The notes under the pieces were generated by a model, which saw only the letters and a program-made list of their open reading frames with translations, was not told the DNA's origin and did not search any database. From the NCBI RefSeq assembly GCF_003259365.1, contig NZ_QLLY01000015.1, forward strand, positions 1 to 64,000: DNA of 64,000 nt. Direction: 5' to 3'. Below are positions 51,513 through 59,725 of this stretch, one piece after another (positions within the stretch are counted from its first letter, which is position 1; each line of letters begins with the position of its first letter). A program made the translations under genes and the position numbers. This DNA is from Streptomyces sp. PsTaAH-137 (GTDB lineage Bacteria > Actinomycetota > Actinomycetes > Streptomycetales > Streptomycetaceae).

Positions 51513-52769
51513 ATGGGCGGCAGGGCGGCCTCCGGAACCGGGAGCCAGACGACGGGCACGGGCACCGCGCGGCCACCGCGTCTGGAGCGGGGCCGCAGCG
51601 CCCTCGGTCCCGCGCTCGAACTCGTCCACACCGGACGCGCGCCGACCCGCGCCGTCCTCACCGCCGAACTCGGCGTGACCCGTGCCACGGCGGGCGCGGT
51701 CGCCGCCGAACTGGAAGCCCTCGGACTGATCAGGATCGACGCCCGGCCGAGCGCCGCCGCCGGCTCCCAGGGCCGCCCCTCGCACCGCCTCTCGGTCGCC
51801 GAGGACGGCCCGGCCGCGCTCGCGGCGCAGGTCCACTCGGACGGCTACCGGGTGGCGCTCGTCGGGCTCGGCGGCCGGGTCGTCGCCACCACACCGGGCT
51901 GCGCGATCATCGACCCCGATCCGGCGGACGTCCTGCGTGCCGTGGTGGAGGCCGGAGTTCGGCTCCTGGAGACCAGCGGCCGGGTCTGCGTCGGCGCGGG
52001 CCTCGCCGTCCCCTCGGCCGTCGCCGAACCCGACGGCACCGCCCTCAACCCGCTGCACCTGGCCTGGCCCGTCGGCTCGCCGGTCCGCGAGATCTTCGCC
52101 GACTGCGTGCGCGAGGCCGGCCTGGACATCCCCGCGTTCGCCGCGAACGACGTCAACCTGGGCGCGCTCGCCGAGCACCGGCACGGCGCGGGACGCGGTG
52201 CCCGCGACCTGCTCTGCGTCGCCACCGGACACCGCGGCGTCGGCGGCGCCCTCGTCCTCGACGGGCATCTGCACACCGGCAGTTCGGGACTGGCCCTGGA
52301 GGTCGGCCACCTCACCGTCAACCCGGAGGGCCGCCCCTGCCACTGCGGCAGCCGCGGCTGCCTGGACGTCGAGACCGACCCGCTCGCCTTCCTCACCGCG
52401 GCGGGCCGCACCCCCGACGCCGACGGCTCGCTGCTGAACCAGGCGCGCGAACTGCTGCTCACGGCGAAGGACGACCCCGCCGTCCGCACCGCCACCGAGG
52501 CACTCGTCGACCGGCTCGGCCTGGGACTCGCGGGTCTCGTCAACCTCCTCAACCCGGACCGGATCATCCTCGGCGGCCTGCACCGCGCCCTCCTGGACGC
52601 CGCCCCCGAACGCCTGCGCGCCGTCGTGGCCGACCGCAGTCTGTGGGGCCGCAGCGGAGGCGTCCCCATCCTGGCCTGCACGCTCGACCACAACAGCCTG
52701 GTGGGAGCCGCCGAGCTGGCCTGGCAGCCGGTGCTCGACGACCCGCTCGGAGCCCTCACCGCGAAGTGA
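51513..52769 (+). CDS. ROK-family transcriptional regulator
   Basis: A 418-residue protein. ATG 51513 is chosen over TTG 51507 because GAGGAG (51501-51506) is correctly spaced only for it. The N-terminal winged helix has ALELVHTGRAPTRAVLTAEL and GVTRATAGAVAAELEALGLI. The rest is a ROK fold with FAANDVNLGALAEHRHG and the zinc motif CHCGSRGCLDVE, but the kinase phosphate loop (DIGGTK) is replaced by ALVGLGGRVV, so it is probably a sensor without kinase activity, like NagC or XylR. Its target genes are not evident; the neighbours are not sugar-transport genes. Confidence 0.9.
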   Translation: MGGRAASGTGSQTTGTGTARPPRLERGRSALGPALELVHTGRAPTRAVLTAELGVTRATAGAVAAELEALGLIRIDARPSAAAGSQGRPSHRLSVAEDGPAALAAQVHSDGYRVALVGLGGRVVATTPGCAIIDPDPADVLRAVVEAGVRLLETSGRVCVGAGLAVPSAVAEPDGTALNPLHLAWPVGSPVREIFADCVREAGLDIPAFAANDVNLGALAEHRHGAGRGARDLLCVATGHRGVGGALVLDGHLHTGSSGLALEVGHLTVNPEGRPCHCGSRGCLDVETDPLAFLTAAGRTPDADGSLLNQARELLLTAKDDPAVRTATEALVDRLGLGLAGLVNLLNPDRIILGGLHRALLDAAPERLRAVVADRSLWGRSGGVPILACTLDHNSLVGAAELAWQPVLDDPLGALTAK

Positions 52770-52797
52770 CCGGCGCGGCCGGGAAAGACGGCGCCGG
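52770..52797. terminator. Convergent hairpin
   Basis: A 7-bp perfect stem (52770-52776 with 52791-52797) lies immediately after the ROK stop, between it and the convergent phosphotriesterase-like gene. Confidence 0.4.
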
Positions 52798-52808
52798 CCC
52801 CGATCCGC

Positions 52809-53732
52809 TCAGCGCCACTCCACAGCGAAGGCCGCCGCCGGATTGGTGACGAGCACCTGCTCGACGACGTCCTTGCCCAGGGCCTCGGTGAGCCGCGGAC
52901 GCACCCGGCGCAGCAGGTACGGCATCCCGGGCCCGCCGCTCACCGACCGCGCCCCGGCGGTCGTCGTGTCGCCGCCGAGCAGCAGCCGGTGTGCGAACCC
53001 GGCCTCGGCGAGCGCCGCCATCGCGTCCGGCATCCGCCAGTCCGTCGCGTGGTTGGCCCGCGACGGCCCGTCGAAGGCCAGATAAGCACCCGAACGCGCT
53101 GCGTCGCGCTGGACCACGAAGTCGGGGGAGCGGTTCAGATGACCGAGCAGAATCCGGTGCGCCGGCACCTCCAACTCCTCGCAGAGCAGGTCGAGTACGA
53201 CCAGCGCGCCCGTCCCCAGCTCATGATGGACCGCGATCGGCGCCCCGGTCGCGTGATGCGCCTCGGCCGCGGCGCGCATGGTCCAGCGGGCGTGCGCGTC
53301 CAGCGCGTGGAAGCCGCCCGCCACCTTGATCAGCCCGGCCCGCACACCGCTGCCGCCGATGCCCTCGGTCAGCTCGCGCACGAACAGCTCGGCCAGATCG
53401 GTCTTCCGCGCGGCGAGCAACTCCGGTGCGTAGTGCGCGGATTGGTGCATCCCCGTCGCGGCGACGATCCGCACACCGGTCGCCTCCGCGAGGGCGGGCA
53501 GCTCCGCGGCCCGCCGCCCGAGCCCGTACGGCGTCCACTGCACGACGGTGCCGCCGCCCACGGCCGCGTACGCGGCCAGCTCCTGCCGCGCCAGTCCGAC
53601 GTCGTCCAACTCCTGCCCGGACAGCAGCGGACTGCGGAAGAACAGGTGGTCATGGGCGTCGACCACGCCCAACTGCCCCGGAGCGATGTCTCCCTGGACA
53701 CCGCGCACGACCGCCGATGCGGAGTTCACCAC
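52809..53732 (-). CDS. Phosphotriesterase-family (amidohydrolase-fold) hydrolase
   Basis: A 307-residue TIM-barrel metal hydrolase. Ligands appear in order: DAHDHLFF (first His pair), LIKVAGGF (Lys that is usually carboxylated), AVHHELGTG, LLGHLNRSPD (His) and LLGGDTTT (catalytic Asp). The PTE family covers phosphotriesterases, lactonases and related enzymes; lactone or ester cleavage is the most common native role. The GTG start at 53732 overlaps the stop of the upstream DUF4865 gene by seven bases (GTGGTGA), so the two are translationally coupled and are the tail of a four-gene operon led by a TetR gene. Confidence 0.85.
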   Translation of the reverse strand: MVNSASAVVRGVQGDIAPGQLGVVDAHDHLFFRSPLLSGQELDDVGLARQELAAYAAVGGGTVVQWTPYGLGRRAAELPALAEATGVRIVAATGMHQSAHYAPELLAARKTDLAELFVRELTEGIGGSGVRAGLIKVAGGFHALDAHARWTMRAAAEAHHATGAPIAVHHELGTGALVVLDLLCEELEVPAHRILLGHLNRSPDFVVQRDAARSGAYLAFDGPSRANHATDWRMPDAMAALAEAGFAHRLLLGGDTTTAGARSVSGGPGMPYLLRRVRPRLTEALGKDVVEQVLVTNPAAAFAVEWR

Positions 53733-54319
53733 TGGTTTCCCTTCGGAAGCCGGTCACGCTCGGGCTGCGAGACGTGCAGAACCTGAAAGATGTCACCGGA
53801 CGTACCAGGTGCACCGGGCTCCGCGTGCTCCCGGACGGAGAACCTCAGCAGCTCCCAGGTACGGGGATCGATCCCGGCGGCAGCGAACAACACCCCCTCC
53901 TCGGCAGCCAGTTCGGCCGTCTCGCGCGTCAGGCCAGCCACCAGAGCGGGCAGCGAGGAAGTCTCCGTGATCGGCTTCCGCTCGCGCACGGCGACCCGGG
54001 CCCGCGCGTCCGGCGCGACCCCCTCCGCGTACGCGACTCCGTTCCAGTGCTGCACGACGGGCCGCCCGAAGTCCCGCACGATGCCCTGGAAACCGGCGCC
54101 CCACAAGAAGGAGTTCATCCCCGACTCGGTGTTCCAGAGGTAGAACGGCGCGTACTGGTTCACCGGCGAACCCAGCACACCGCGCTCCCGCATCAGATAC
54201 GTCTTGACGCCGAGCCCGGGGAAGTCGTCGAGCAAGTGCCCCTTGCTCGCGACCCGTTCACGGATGATGTCCATGTCGTAGTCGGCGGGGAGTGTGATCT
54301 CGTACTGCATCGCGTGCAC
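53726..54319 (-). CDS. DUF4865 family protein
   Basis: A 197-residue soluble protein of the DUF4865 family: MQYEITLPADYDMDIIRERV at the start, GLGVKTYLMRERGV, NQYAPFYLWNTESGMNSFLW and HWNGVAYAEG are its conserved blocks. The GTG at 54319 is chosen because GAGAGG lies nine bases upstream; ATG 54310 is 18 bases from it. The fold is probably a ferredoxin-like alpha/beta barrel as in EthD-type proteins, but no activity is established to my knowledge. It sits between a cupin and a phosphotriesterase-like gene in a TetR-controlled operon. Confidence 0.85.
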   Translation of the reverse strand: MHAMQYEITLPADYDMDIIRERVASKGHLLDDFPGLGVKTYLMRERGVLGSPVNQYAPFYLWNTESGMNSFLWGAGFQGIVRDFGRPVVQHWNGVAYAEGVAPDARARVAVRERKPITETSSLPALVAGLTRETAELAAEEGVLFAAAGIDPRTWELLRFSVREHAEPGAPGTSGDIFQVLHVSQPERDRLPKGNQW

Positions 54320-54332
54320 GGTCGTACGCCTC

Positions 54333-54734
54333 TCAGTCCGCGGGGTGGGCATCGGCGTCGTCGACGTGCGTACCCCAGCAGGTCGTCGTCCCGTCCTCGG
54401 CGGCCTCGACCGCGGCCAGATGCGTCATGAACGTCCCGGGTCCGGCGCCGTGCCAGTGCCACTCGTCCGGCTCGATCCAGACCGTGTCGCCCGCCCGGAT
54501 CACCTCCACCGCACCGGCCTTGCGCTGCACCCGGCCCTCGCCCTCCAGGACGTGCAGCACCTGGCCGTGCGGATGGGTGTGCCAGGCGGTGTGCGCGCCG
54601 GGCGCGAAGTGGACGTTGAACAGGCGCAGCCGGGACGGAGCGGCGGGCGCCGCGATCTCGTCCAGCCAGACCGTGCCCGTGAAGTTCTCGGCCGGCCCCT
54701 GCCGCGAGTCGGGGCGGTTGCGGGTGATGTGCAC
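54333..54734 (-). CDS. Cupin-domain protein
   Basis: A 133-residue single-domain cupin from a GTG preceded by GAGGA. Motif 1 is FAPGAHTAWHTHPHGQVLHV, then LEGEGRV, with three His as metal ligands; motif 2 is GDTVWIEPDEWHWHGAGP, including the fourth His. The sequence is of the type often found with carboxymuconolactone decarboxylases and quinol or lactone metabolism. It overlaps no gene but follows the TetR gene by nine bases and precedes DUF4865 by 13 bases, indicating one transcript. Confidence 0.88.
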   Translation of the reverse strand: MHITRNRPDSRQGPAENFTGTVWLDEIAAPAAPSRLRLFNVHFAPGAHTAWHTHPHGQVLHVLEGEGRVQRKAGAVEVIRAGDTVWIEPDEWHWHGAGPGTFMTHLAAVEAAEDGTTTCWGTHVDDADAHPAD

Positions 54735-54743
54735 GGGGAGTCC

Positions 54744-55331
54744 TCAGGCCGTCGGGGCAGGGGAAGGGGGAGCGGGGGAGGGCTTCAGGAGGGAGAGCAG
54801 ACCGCGTACGCCCGCGTCGAAGGCGTCCGTCCCGCCGGAGGCACGCGCCAGGACGTATCCGCCCTGCACCGTCGCCACGACGGCCGCCGCGATCTCGCGC
54901 GGCACCAGATGCGAGGCGAACTCGCCGCTGTCCACGCCCTCTTGGACGACATCGGCGAGCCGGGCCCTCACGTACGCGATCGTCTCCTCGACCGGGCCGT
55001 GCAGCTCGTCGTCGGCGATCACGTCCGGGTCCATCGTCAGCCGCCCGACCGGGCAGCCGCGCAGCACGTCACGCTCGCGCAGCAGGTAGGCCGCGACGCG
55101 GTCGTACGCCGGACCGTCCGCGTCGAGCAGCCGGTCGACGGTCGCCCGCATCTCCTCGCCGGTGCGGCGGATCGCGGCGAGCGCCAGGTCCTGCTTGCCG
55201 GTGAAGTGGTGGTACATGCTGCCCTGCCCGACGCCCGCACGCTGCAGGATCGCCTTCGGGCTCGTGCCCACGTAACCGCGCTCCCACAGCAGCTCGCGCG
55301 TGGTCTCGATCAGCCGTTCCTGAGTGCTCAT
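54744..55331 (-). CDS. TetR-family transcriptional regulator
   Basis: A 195-residue regulator. The helix-turn-helix spans LLWERGYVGTSPKAILQRAG and VGQGSMYHHFTGKQDLALAA, with the recognition helix just before YHHF. The ATG at 55331 is chosen; ATG 55346 would add five residues and neither has a good ribosome site. The palindrome TACTAGTA at 55346-55353 overlaps the start region and may be its own operator. It heads an operon with a cupin, DUF4865 and a phosphotriesterase-like hydrolase, so a small lactone- or quinone-like inducer is plausible. Confidence 0.9.
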   Translation of the reverse strand: MSTQERLIETTRELLWERGYVGTSPKAILQRAGVGQGSMYHHFTGKQDLALAAIRRTGEEMRATVDRLLDADGPAYDRVAAYLLRERDVLRGCPVGRLTMDPDVIADDELHGPVEETIAYVRARLADVVQEGVDSGEFASHLVPREIAAAVVATVQGGYVLARASGGTDAFDAGVRGLLSLLKPSPAPPSPAPTA

Positions 55332-55497
55332 GAGCGTACCGTACATACTAGTAGTTACAGAGGGCAAGGTCCGGCCGCGGTGGAGCGGCCGTACTCCTGC
55401 GGGGGTACGCCTACGACCGCCGGCCGTACGACGACGCGGACCCCCTCCCGGCGGGAGGCTCGAACCATCACGAGAACACCCAAGGGAGACGATTCCG

Positions 55498-55797
55498 ATG
55501 CAGACCCTCGCGCAGTTCGGTCCCGGCGGCGGTCCGGGCCCCTGGTTCCTGCTCTTCCCGCTGGTCTGGGCGGCCGTGGCGGTCGCCGTCGTCACGCTGC
55601 TGCGCCGCACCGTATGGCGCGGACGCCGCGGTCCGTGGCGCCCCGGACCCGCGGTCGACGAGCGGTCGCCGATCGCCGTGCTGGGCCGCCGGTTCGCGGC
55701 CGGAGAGATCGACGAGGACGAGTACTGGCGCCGGCTCTCCGTCCTCAACGAGGAGTTCGGGCGCACCGCCGCCGGCGGCAAGGGCGCGGCGCTCTGA
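55498..55797 (+). CDS. SHOCT-domain small membrane protein
   Basis: A 99-residue protein from ATG 55498. An N-terminal hydrophobic helix (WFLLFPLVWAAVAVAVVTLL) is followed by basic residues and a C-terminal SHOCT motif (AVLGRRFAAGEIDEDEYWRR), the short helical pair found at ends of many bacterial membrane proteins, thought to aid oligomerisation. AAGGGAG-type bases lie upstream at about 55482-55487. It diverges from the TetR gene across 166 bases and is probably envelope-associated. Confidence 0.8.
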   Translation: MQTLAQFGPGGGPGPWFLLFPLVWAAVAVAVVTLLRRTVWRGRRGPWRPGPAVDERSPIAVLGRRFAAGEIDEDEYWRRLSVLNEEFGRTAAGGKGAAL

Positions 55798-55817
55798 CCG
55801 CTCGCGACGCGACGACA

Positions 55818-55846
55818 GTGGGCCCGGCCGCCACGGCCGGGCCCAC
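55818..55846. terminator. Bidirectional hairpin terminator
   Basis: A perfect 13-bp stem (55818-55830 with 55834-55846) with a 3-nt loop separates the convergent SHOCT and PRC-barrel genes. Confidence 0.75.
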
Positions 55847-55860
55847 CCGTCGGCAGGGTG

Positions 55861-56775
55861 TCAGTGGCGGGGGCCGCCCCGCCCGGACTTGCCCTCGCCG
55901 GGCATGCCGCGCTCGCTCTTCGGGTCGTCGTACTCGATCCGCTCCTTGCGCACGGTGTCGGAGACCTCCTTGGTCTCCGTCACCTTCTCCGTCTCCAGAC
56001 GGACGCGCTCCACCGGCACGGTCTCCTTGCTGACGACGGCACGCTCGGCGTGCAGCGTCACCTCGGTCTCCGCCTCGCCGATCGTGGCGCGCTTCGCGTC
56101 GGCCTCGGTGATCGGCTCACGCACCACGCGGACCTCTTCGTGGGACAGCGGAACCGACGTGGTCACGTCCTCGGTCTCGACCACCTTGCGCAGGTGCGCG
56201 TGGCCGACCTCCTGGTTCTCGACGCCGACGCGGAGCCGTTCCTCGGAGCGGATGAGCTCCGTCTCCGTCTCCTTCTCCGGGACGTCGGCGGCGCCGCGCA
56301 TCGCGGGCTCGCGGGCACCGGCGGCGTGCCGTCCTGTGGACTCGCCGGTGGCGTAGCCGGAGGCCGCGCCGGCGGCTCCCGCCGCACCGGCCGTGCCCCG
56401 GAGGTCCGGAGCGGCGGCCGGACGCTCGGGACGGTTCCCGCCGGTACCGGCGGTGGGCCTGGTCAGCCCGTAGTGCGCGTACAGCTCCTGCTGCTCGGCC
56501 TCGCTCAGGTGCTGGTCGGCGTCGACGCGGGGCGCGTCCTTGACGGCCTCCTTGGTGTACATCACCTGGAGCCGCTCGTCGGTGCGGGACGCTCCGCTGA
56601 GCGGAACGAAGGTCTCCTTCATACCGAAGAGGCCGGTCTTGACCGTCGCCCAGCCCGGCTTGCCGGTCCGGTCGTCCAGGTAGACCCGCTCGACGCTGCC
56701 GATCTTCTCCCCGGTGCGGTCGTACGCGGTGAGCCCGACAAGGGCATCGGGGTTGTTGATCTCGCCCTGCGTCAT
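55861..56775 (-). CDS. PRC-barrel and DUF2382 domain protein
   Basis: A 304-residue soluble protein from ATG 56775 with GGAGGGAG nine bases upstream. The PRC barrel is at the N-terminus (GLTAYDRTGEKIGSVERVYL). After a Gly/Ala-rich linker (about residues 105-165) comes DUF2382: LIRSEERLRVGVENQEVGHA, VPLSHEEVRVVREPITEAD and HAERAVVSKETVPVERVRLE, a repeating charged pattern. Such proteins are common in actinomycetes and Deinococcus and linked to stress tolerance. No partner gene is adjacent. It could be regulated by osmotic or oxidative stress sigma factors, but no promoter motif is clear. Confidence 0.88.
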   Translation of the reverse strand: MTQGEINNPDALVGLTAYDRTGEKIGSVERVYLDDRTGKPGWATVKTGLFGMKETFVPLSGASRTDERLQVMYTKEAVKDAPRVDADQHLSEAEQQELYAHYGLTRPTAGTGGNRPERPAAAPDLRGTAGAAGAAGAASGYATGESTGRHAAGAREPAMRGAADVPEKETETELIRSEERLRVGVENQEVGHAHLRKVVETEDVTTSVPLSHEEVRVVREPITEADAKRATIGEAETEVTLHAERAVVSKETVPVERVRLETEKVTETKEVSDTVRKERIEYDDPKSERGMPGEGKSGRGGPRH

Positions 56776-57055
56776 GCGTGATCACTCCCTCCGGGACATG
56801 GGGGCGGCTGGGCGCCACCGGCTTGACCATGTGCCTTGTCTCCATGGCGCGTGGAATCCGGAGGGCGCGCAACAAGGGGCTTCACTTGCTGTAGCGAAAA
56901 GATCCGGGGGGACGCCGTTCGGGCCGTGATTGCGGGCCGGGAGACGCAGGCGGGTGATCCTCCCCGCGTAGGCCGAACGGGTGAACCGGGCTCCTGTGCG
57001 CGGGTGACGCCGAAGGGTGCGGAGCGTCGACACGCCCGCCCTCACTCCAGGCGAA
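56776..57055. other. Intergenic region upstream of the PRC-barrel gene
   Basis: Together with the two hairpins that follow, this makes a gap of 409 bases without a gene between PRC-barrel and the HATPase gene. It should hold the PRC-barrel promoter; I found no motif strong enough to name. Confidence 0.4.
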
Positions 57056-57102
57056 AGCACCCGCTCGTCCGCCGGGTCGAGCCCGGCGGACGAGCGGGTG
57101 CT
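57056..57102. repeat. Perfect 21-bp inverted repeat with 5-nt loop
   Basis: Bases 57056-57076 are exactly complementary to 57082-57102, separated by TCGAG. This is longer than any other hairpin in the window. It lies 83 bases beyond the HATPase stop (minus strand), after a first hairpin at 57141-57167. Confidence 0.85.
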
Positions 57103-57140
57103 GAGTCGACGCGGAGGCCCGGTCGGGCCCGGCGGACGAG

Positions 57141-57167
57141 GCCGGGCGCCCCAGGAGGGCGCCCGGC
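57141..57167 (-). terminator. Hairpin terminator after the HATPase gene
   Basis: A perfect 11-bp GC stem (57141-57151 with 57157-57167) and a 5-nt loop start 18 bases after the stop on the minus strand. Confidence 0.7.
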
Positions 57168-57184
57168 AAGTGATCACCGCCCGG

Positions 57185-57682
57185 TCAGCCTGCGACGGCC
57201 GACCGGGCGGGAGCATGCTGGGGCGCTTCGGCGCGGAGCGCGGCCGCTGTCGCGTACACCGGGACCGTGGGCAGCGCCACCGCGGGCGACGGCACGGACA
57301 GGGCGAACCACACGACCTTGCCGCCGTCGAGGTGCGGCCTGACCCCCCAGCTCTCGCTCACCGAGGCGACCATCGCGAGCCCCCGCCCGCAGGTCGCGAG
57401 CGCCTCCGCGTCACGCACCTCCGGAAGCCGGGGGTCGTGGTCGCGCACCGACAGGGTGAGGCAGTTGCGGAAGAGCTCGATCTCCACGGTGCACAGCTTG
57501 TCCGGCTCGGCGTGCCGGTGGACGTTGGTGAGGAGCTCGGTGATCCCGAGCGCCGCCAGGTCGATCAATGGATCCAGATGCCAGTAGCGCAACTGCGCCG
57601 ATACGATTCTGCGGACCTGGCCGATCCGCGACGGCAGGGCTTGAAGCTCCACCGTGCAATGCCTGCTCGGCTGGCTGATCAC
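57185..57682 (-). CDS. RsbW-like ATP-binding protein (HATPase_c)
   Basis: A 165-residue protein from a GTG at 57682 with GGGGAG eight bases upstream; an earlier ATG at 57796 would add a poorly conserved tail. The GHKL-type ATP fold is clear: ALGITELLTNVHRHAEP is the N box with the Mg-binding Asn, LSVRDHDPRLPE the G1 box and CGRGLAMVASVSESWG the G2 box. Such stand-alone domains are abundant in Streptomyces and act as anti-sigma kinases on STAS proteins or as regulators of unknown targets. A STAS gene occurs at 5624-6067 but not adjacently. Confidence 0.88.
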   Translation of the reverse strand: MISQPSRHCTVELQALPSRIGQVRRIVSAQLRYWHLDPLIDLAALGITELLTNVHRHAEPDKLCTVEIELFRNCLTLSVRDHDPRLPEVRDAEALATCGRGLAMVASVSESWGVRPHLDGGKVVWFALSVPSPAVALPTVPVYATAAALRAEAPQHAPARSAVAG

Positions 57683-57920
57683 GGCTGCGACTCCCCGAAT
57701 TGAGTCCGGAAGAAGACGAGATCGGATCGAGCGGAGCGACCGCGGTGTGACAGGGTCGCCCGCTGCAGTGTCCGGCGGGCTGGTTCGCAGCGTCATCGCC
57801 GGTAAACCCTGAGTAGTGATGTGTGACCAGCGTGACCCAGGGGGTGCGGGCGTGCAACTTCGGCCGGTGACGCTCGTGCTCCGGTGAGCGATGAGGGAGG
57901 CGTGCGGGCGGTCGGCGACC

Positions 57921-58238
57921 CTACGTCGCGCGCCCCGTCGCCTTGCGCACGGCGTCGATGAAGCGGCGGGCCGCGGGCGGTCCGGCGTCCCCGGTGTGAC
58001 CGCCGCCGAGCCGCAGCAGGTAGCGCCTGCCGTCGACGTCGGCGGTCGCGCGGTCGTCGGAGCCGAACCAGGGCTTGCCCGCGCGGACTTCGCCCAGTGG
58101 CGCGCTGTCTATCTCGCTGCCGTAGCTCGTGAGCAGTTCCAGCCTGCCGCCCGTGATCCGGACCTGTCCGGCCCGGGTCAGTGAGCGCAGACGGCGCCCG
58201 ATCCGCACGCCCGTCGCCGTGAACTCCGGCTCCGTCAT
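57921..58238 (-). CDS. Conserved hypothetical protein, possibly PH-like
   Basis: A 105-residue soluble protein from ATG 58238 with GAGGGGG nine bases upstream. The core alternates short strands (GQVRITGGRLELLTSYG, SEIDSAPLGEVRAGKPWFGS) with a final helix (AARRFIDAVRKATG), the layout of small pleckstrin-homology-like domains in actinomycetes. No catalytic motif is visible. It is monocistronic by position, on the same strand as the HATPase gene 238 bases away. The family name is not known to me. Confidence 0.7.
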   Translation of the reverse strand: MTEPEFTATGVRIGRRLRSLTRAGQVRITGGRLELLTSYGSEIDSAPLGEVRAGKPWFGSDDRATADVDGRRYLLRLGGGHTGDAGPPAARRFIDAVRKATGRAT

Positions 58239-58557
58239 GCCGCGTCGCCCCCTCTGAGTGCGTTGGTGCGGTGCAGTCTGCACGCACCGGGCCAGGAGCA
58301 CCAGTGTGCATGTGGACGCGGCGTGAAGCAGTGGGCGCAAACGGATTTCGCGCCCCCTCCCCACGCCTTCCCGCCCATGGGGCCAGGCGTGCCTTTGAGG
58401 CTCCCAAAGATGCGTTTATGCAGGTGAGAAGCGTGTGGAAGGTGTCTATGATCGAGGCGTCCGGTCACGTTCGACCGACCCGGCAGCGGTTTCTTCGACG
58501 CCTCTTCGGGGGGTCCCGTCGGAGCGGACGCTCGGAACGAAGCGAAGGAGCCGCGTG
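58239..58557. other. 319-bp intergenic region with a weak promoter candidate
   Basis: It separates two divergent genes. TATGAT at 58447-58452 fits a -10 for the cysteine-synthase-like gene, about 105 bases upstream of its start, but no good -35 accompanies it. No gene is evident in the rest. Confidence 0.4.
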
Positions 58558-59709
58558 GTGAGCACCGTCGATCAAGGCCGCACCGGGGACGGGCGCCCGC
58601 CCGCGGAGCCGATGCCGACGCTGGACGTCGACCACACGGATCCCGGCTACCGGAGCTGGCTGAAAGAAGCAGTGCGCAAGGTTCAGGCCGACAGCAACCG
58701 CTCGGCCGACACCCACCTGCTCCGCTTCCCGCTTCCCGAGCACTGGGGCATCGACCTCTATCTGAAGGACGAGTCGACCCACCCCACCGGAAGCCTCAAG
58801 CACCGCCTCGCGCGCTCGCTCTTCCTCTACGGTCTGTGCAACGGCTGGATCCGCCCGGACCGCCCGGTGATCGAGGCGTCCAGTGGCTCGACCGCGGTGT
58901 CGGAGGCGTACTTCGCCAAGCTCGTCGGGGTCCCCTTCATTGCGGTGATGCCGCGTACGACGAGTGCCGAGAAGTGCCGACTGATCGAATTCCACGGCGG
59001 GCAGTGCCACTTCGTCGACGACTCCAGGACGATGTACGAGGAGGCGGCCGCCCTCGCGGCGCGTACCGGCGGCCACTACATGGACCAGTTCACCTACGCG
59101 GAGCGGGCGACGGACTGGCGCGGCAACAACAACATCGCCGAGTCGATCTACCGGCAGATGGAGCTGGAGCGCTACCCCTGCCCGGCCTGGATCGTCGCCA
59201 CGGCCGGCACCGGAGGCACCTCGGCGACCCTCGCGCGCTACGTCCACTACATGCAGCACGACACCCGCATCTGCGTCGCCGACCCGGAGAACTCCTGCTT
59301 CTTCGAGGGCTGGACGACGAACGACCCGGACGCCACCAGCGACTGCGGCTCCCGCATCGAGGGCATCGGCCGCCCGCGCATGGAGCCGAGCTTCGTGCCC
59401 GGCGCGATCGACCGCATGATGAAGGTCCCCGACGCGGCCAGCGTCGCCGCCGTTCGCGCCCTGGAGGTCACCATCGGCCGCAAGGCGGGCGGCTCGACCG
59501 GTACGGGCCTGTGGAGCGCCCTGAAGATCGTCGCGGAGATGGTCGCCGAGGGCCGCAGGGGCAGCGTGGTCACCCTGCTGTGCGACCCGGGCGACCGCTA
59601 CCTGGACAAGTACTACTCGGACCAGTGGCTGGCGGAACAGGGCCTGGACGTGACGCCGTACCTGGAGGCGATCAACAGGCTGCTCACGTCGAGCGCCTCG
59701 GAGGCCTGA
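58558..59709 (+). CDS. PLP-dependent cysteine synthase-family enzyme, Cds1-like
   Basis: A 383-residue fold-type II PLP enzyme. GAAGGAG (58544-58550) best serves GTG 58558; GTG 58555 is in frame too. PTGSLKHRLARSL holds the PLP-binding Lys; IEASSGSTAVSEAYFAKLVG is the substrate/PLP phosphate loop and TAGTGGTSATLARYV the second glycine-rich loop. The C-terminal part has IGRKAGGSTGTGLW and TLLCDPGDRYLDKYY. Its blocks fit the actinomycete group that includes the L-cysteine desulfhydrase Cds1, which releases sulfide from cysteine; O-acetylserine sulfhydrylase activity is the alternative. It is convergent with an SRPBCC gene. Confidence 0.85.
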   Translation: MSTVDQGRTGDGRPPAEPMPTLDVDHTDPGYRSWLKEAVRKVQADSNRSADTHLLRFPLPEHWGIDLYLKDESTHPTGSLKHRLARSLFLYGLCNGWIRPDRPVIEASSGSTAVSEAYFAKLVGVPFIAVMPRTTSAEKCRLIEFHGGQCHFVDDSRTMYEEAAALAARTGGHYMDQFTYAERATDWRGNNNIAESIYRQMELERYPCPAWIVATAGTGGTSATLARYVHYMQHDTRICVADPENSCFFEGWTTNDPDATSDCGSRIEGIGRPRMEPSFVPGAIDRMMKVPDAASVAAVRALEVTIGRKAGGSTGTGLWSALKIVAEMVAEGRRGSVVTLLCDPGDRYLDKYYSDQWLAEQGLDVTPYLEAINRLLTSSASEA

Positions 59710-59725
59710 GTTCCGGTCCCCGACG

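Noticed and set aside
5624..57682. Pairing the STAS protein (5624-6067) with the RsbW-like ATPase (57185-57682)
   Set aside because: They are about 51 kb apart and Streptomyces has many copies of each family, so partnership is not supported.
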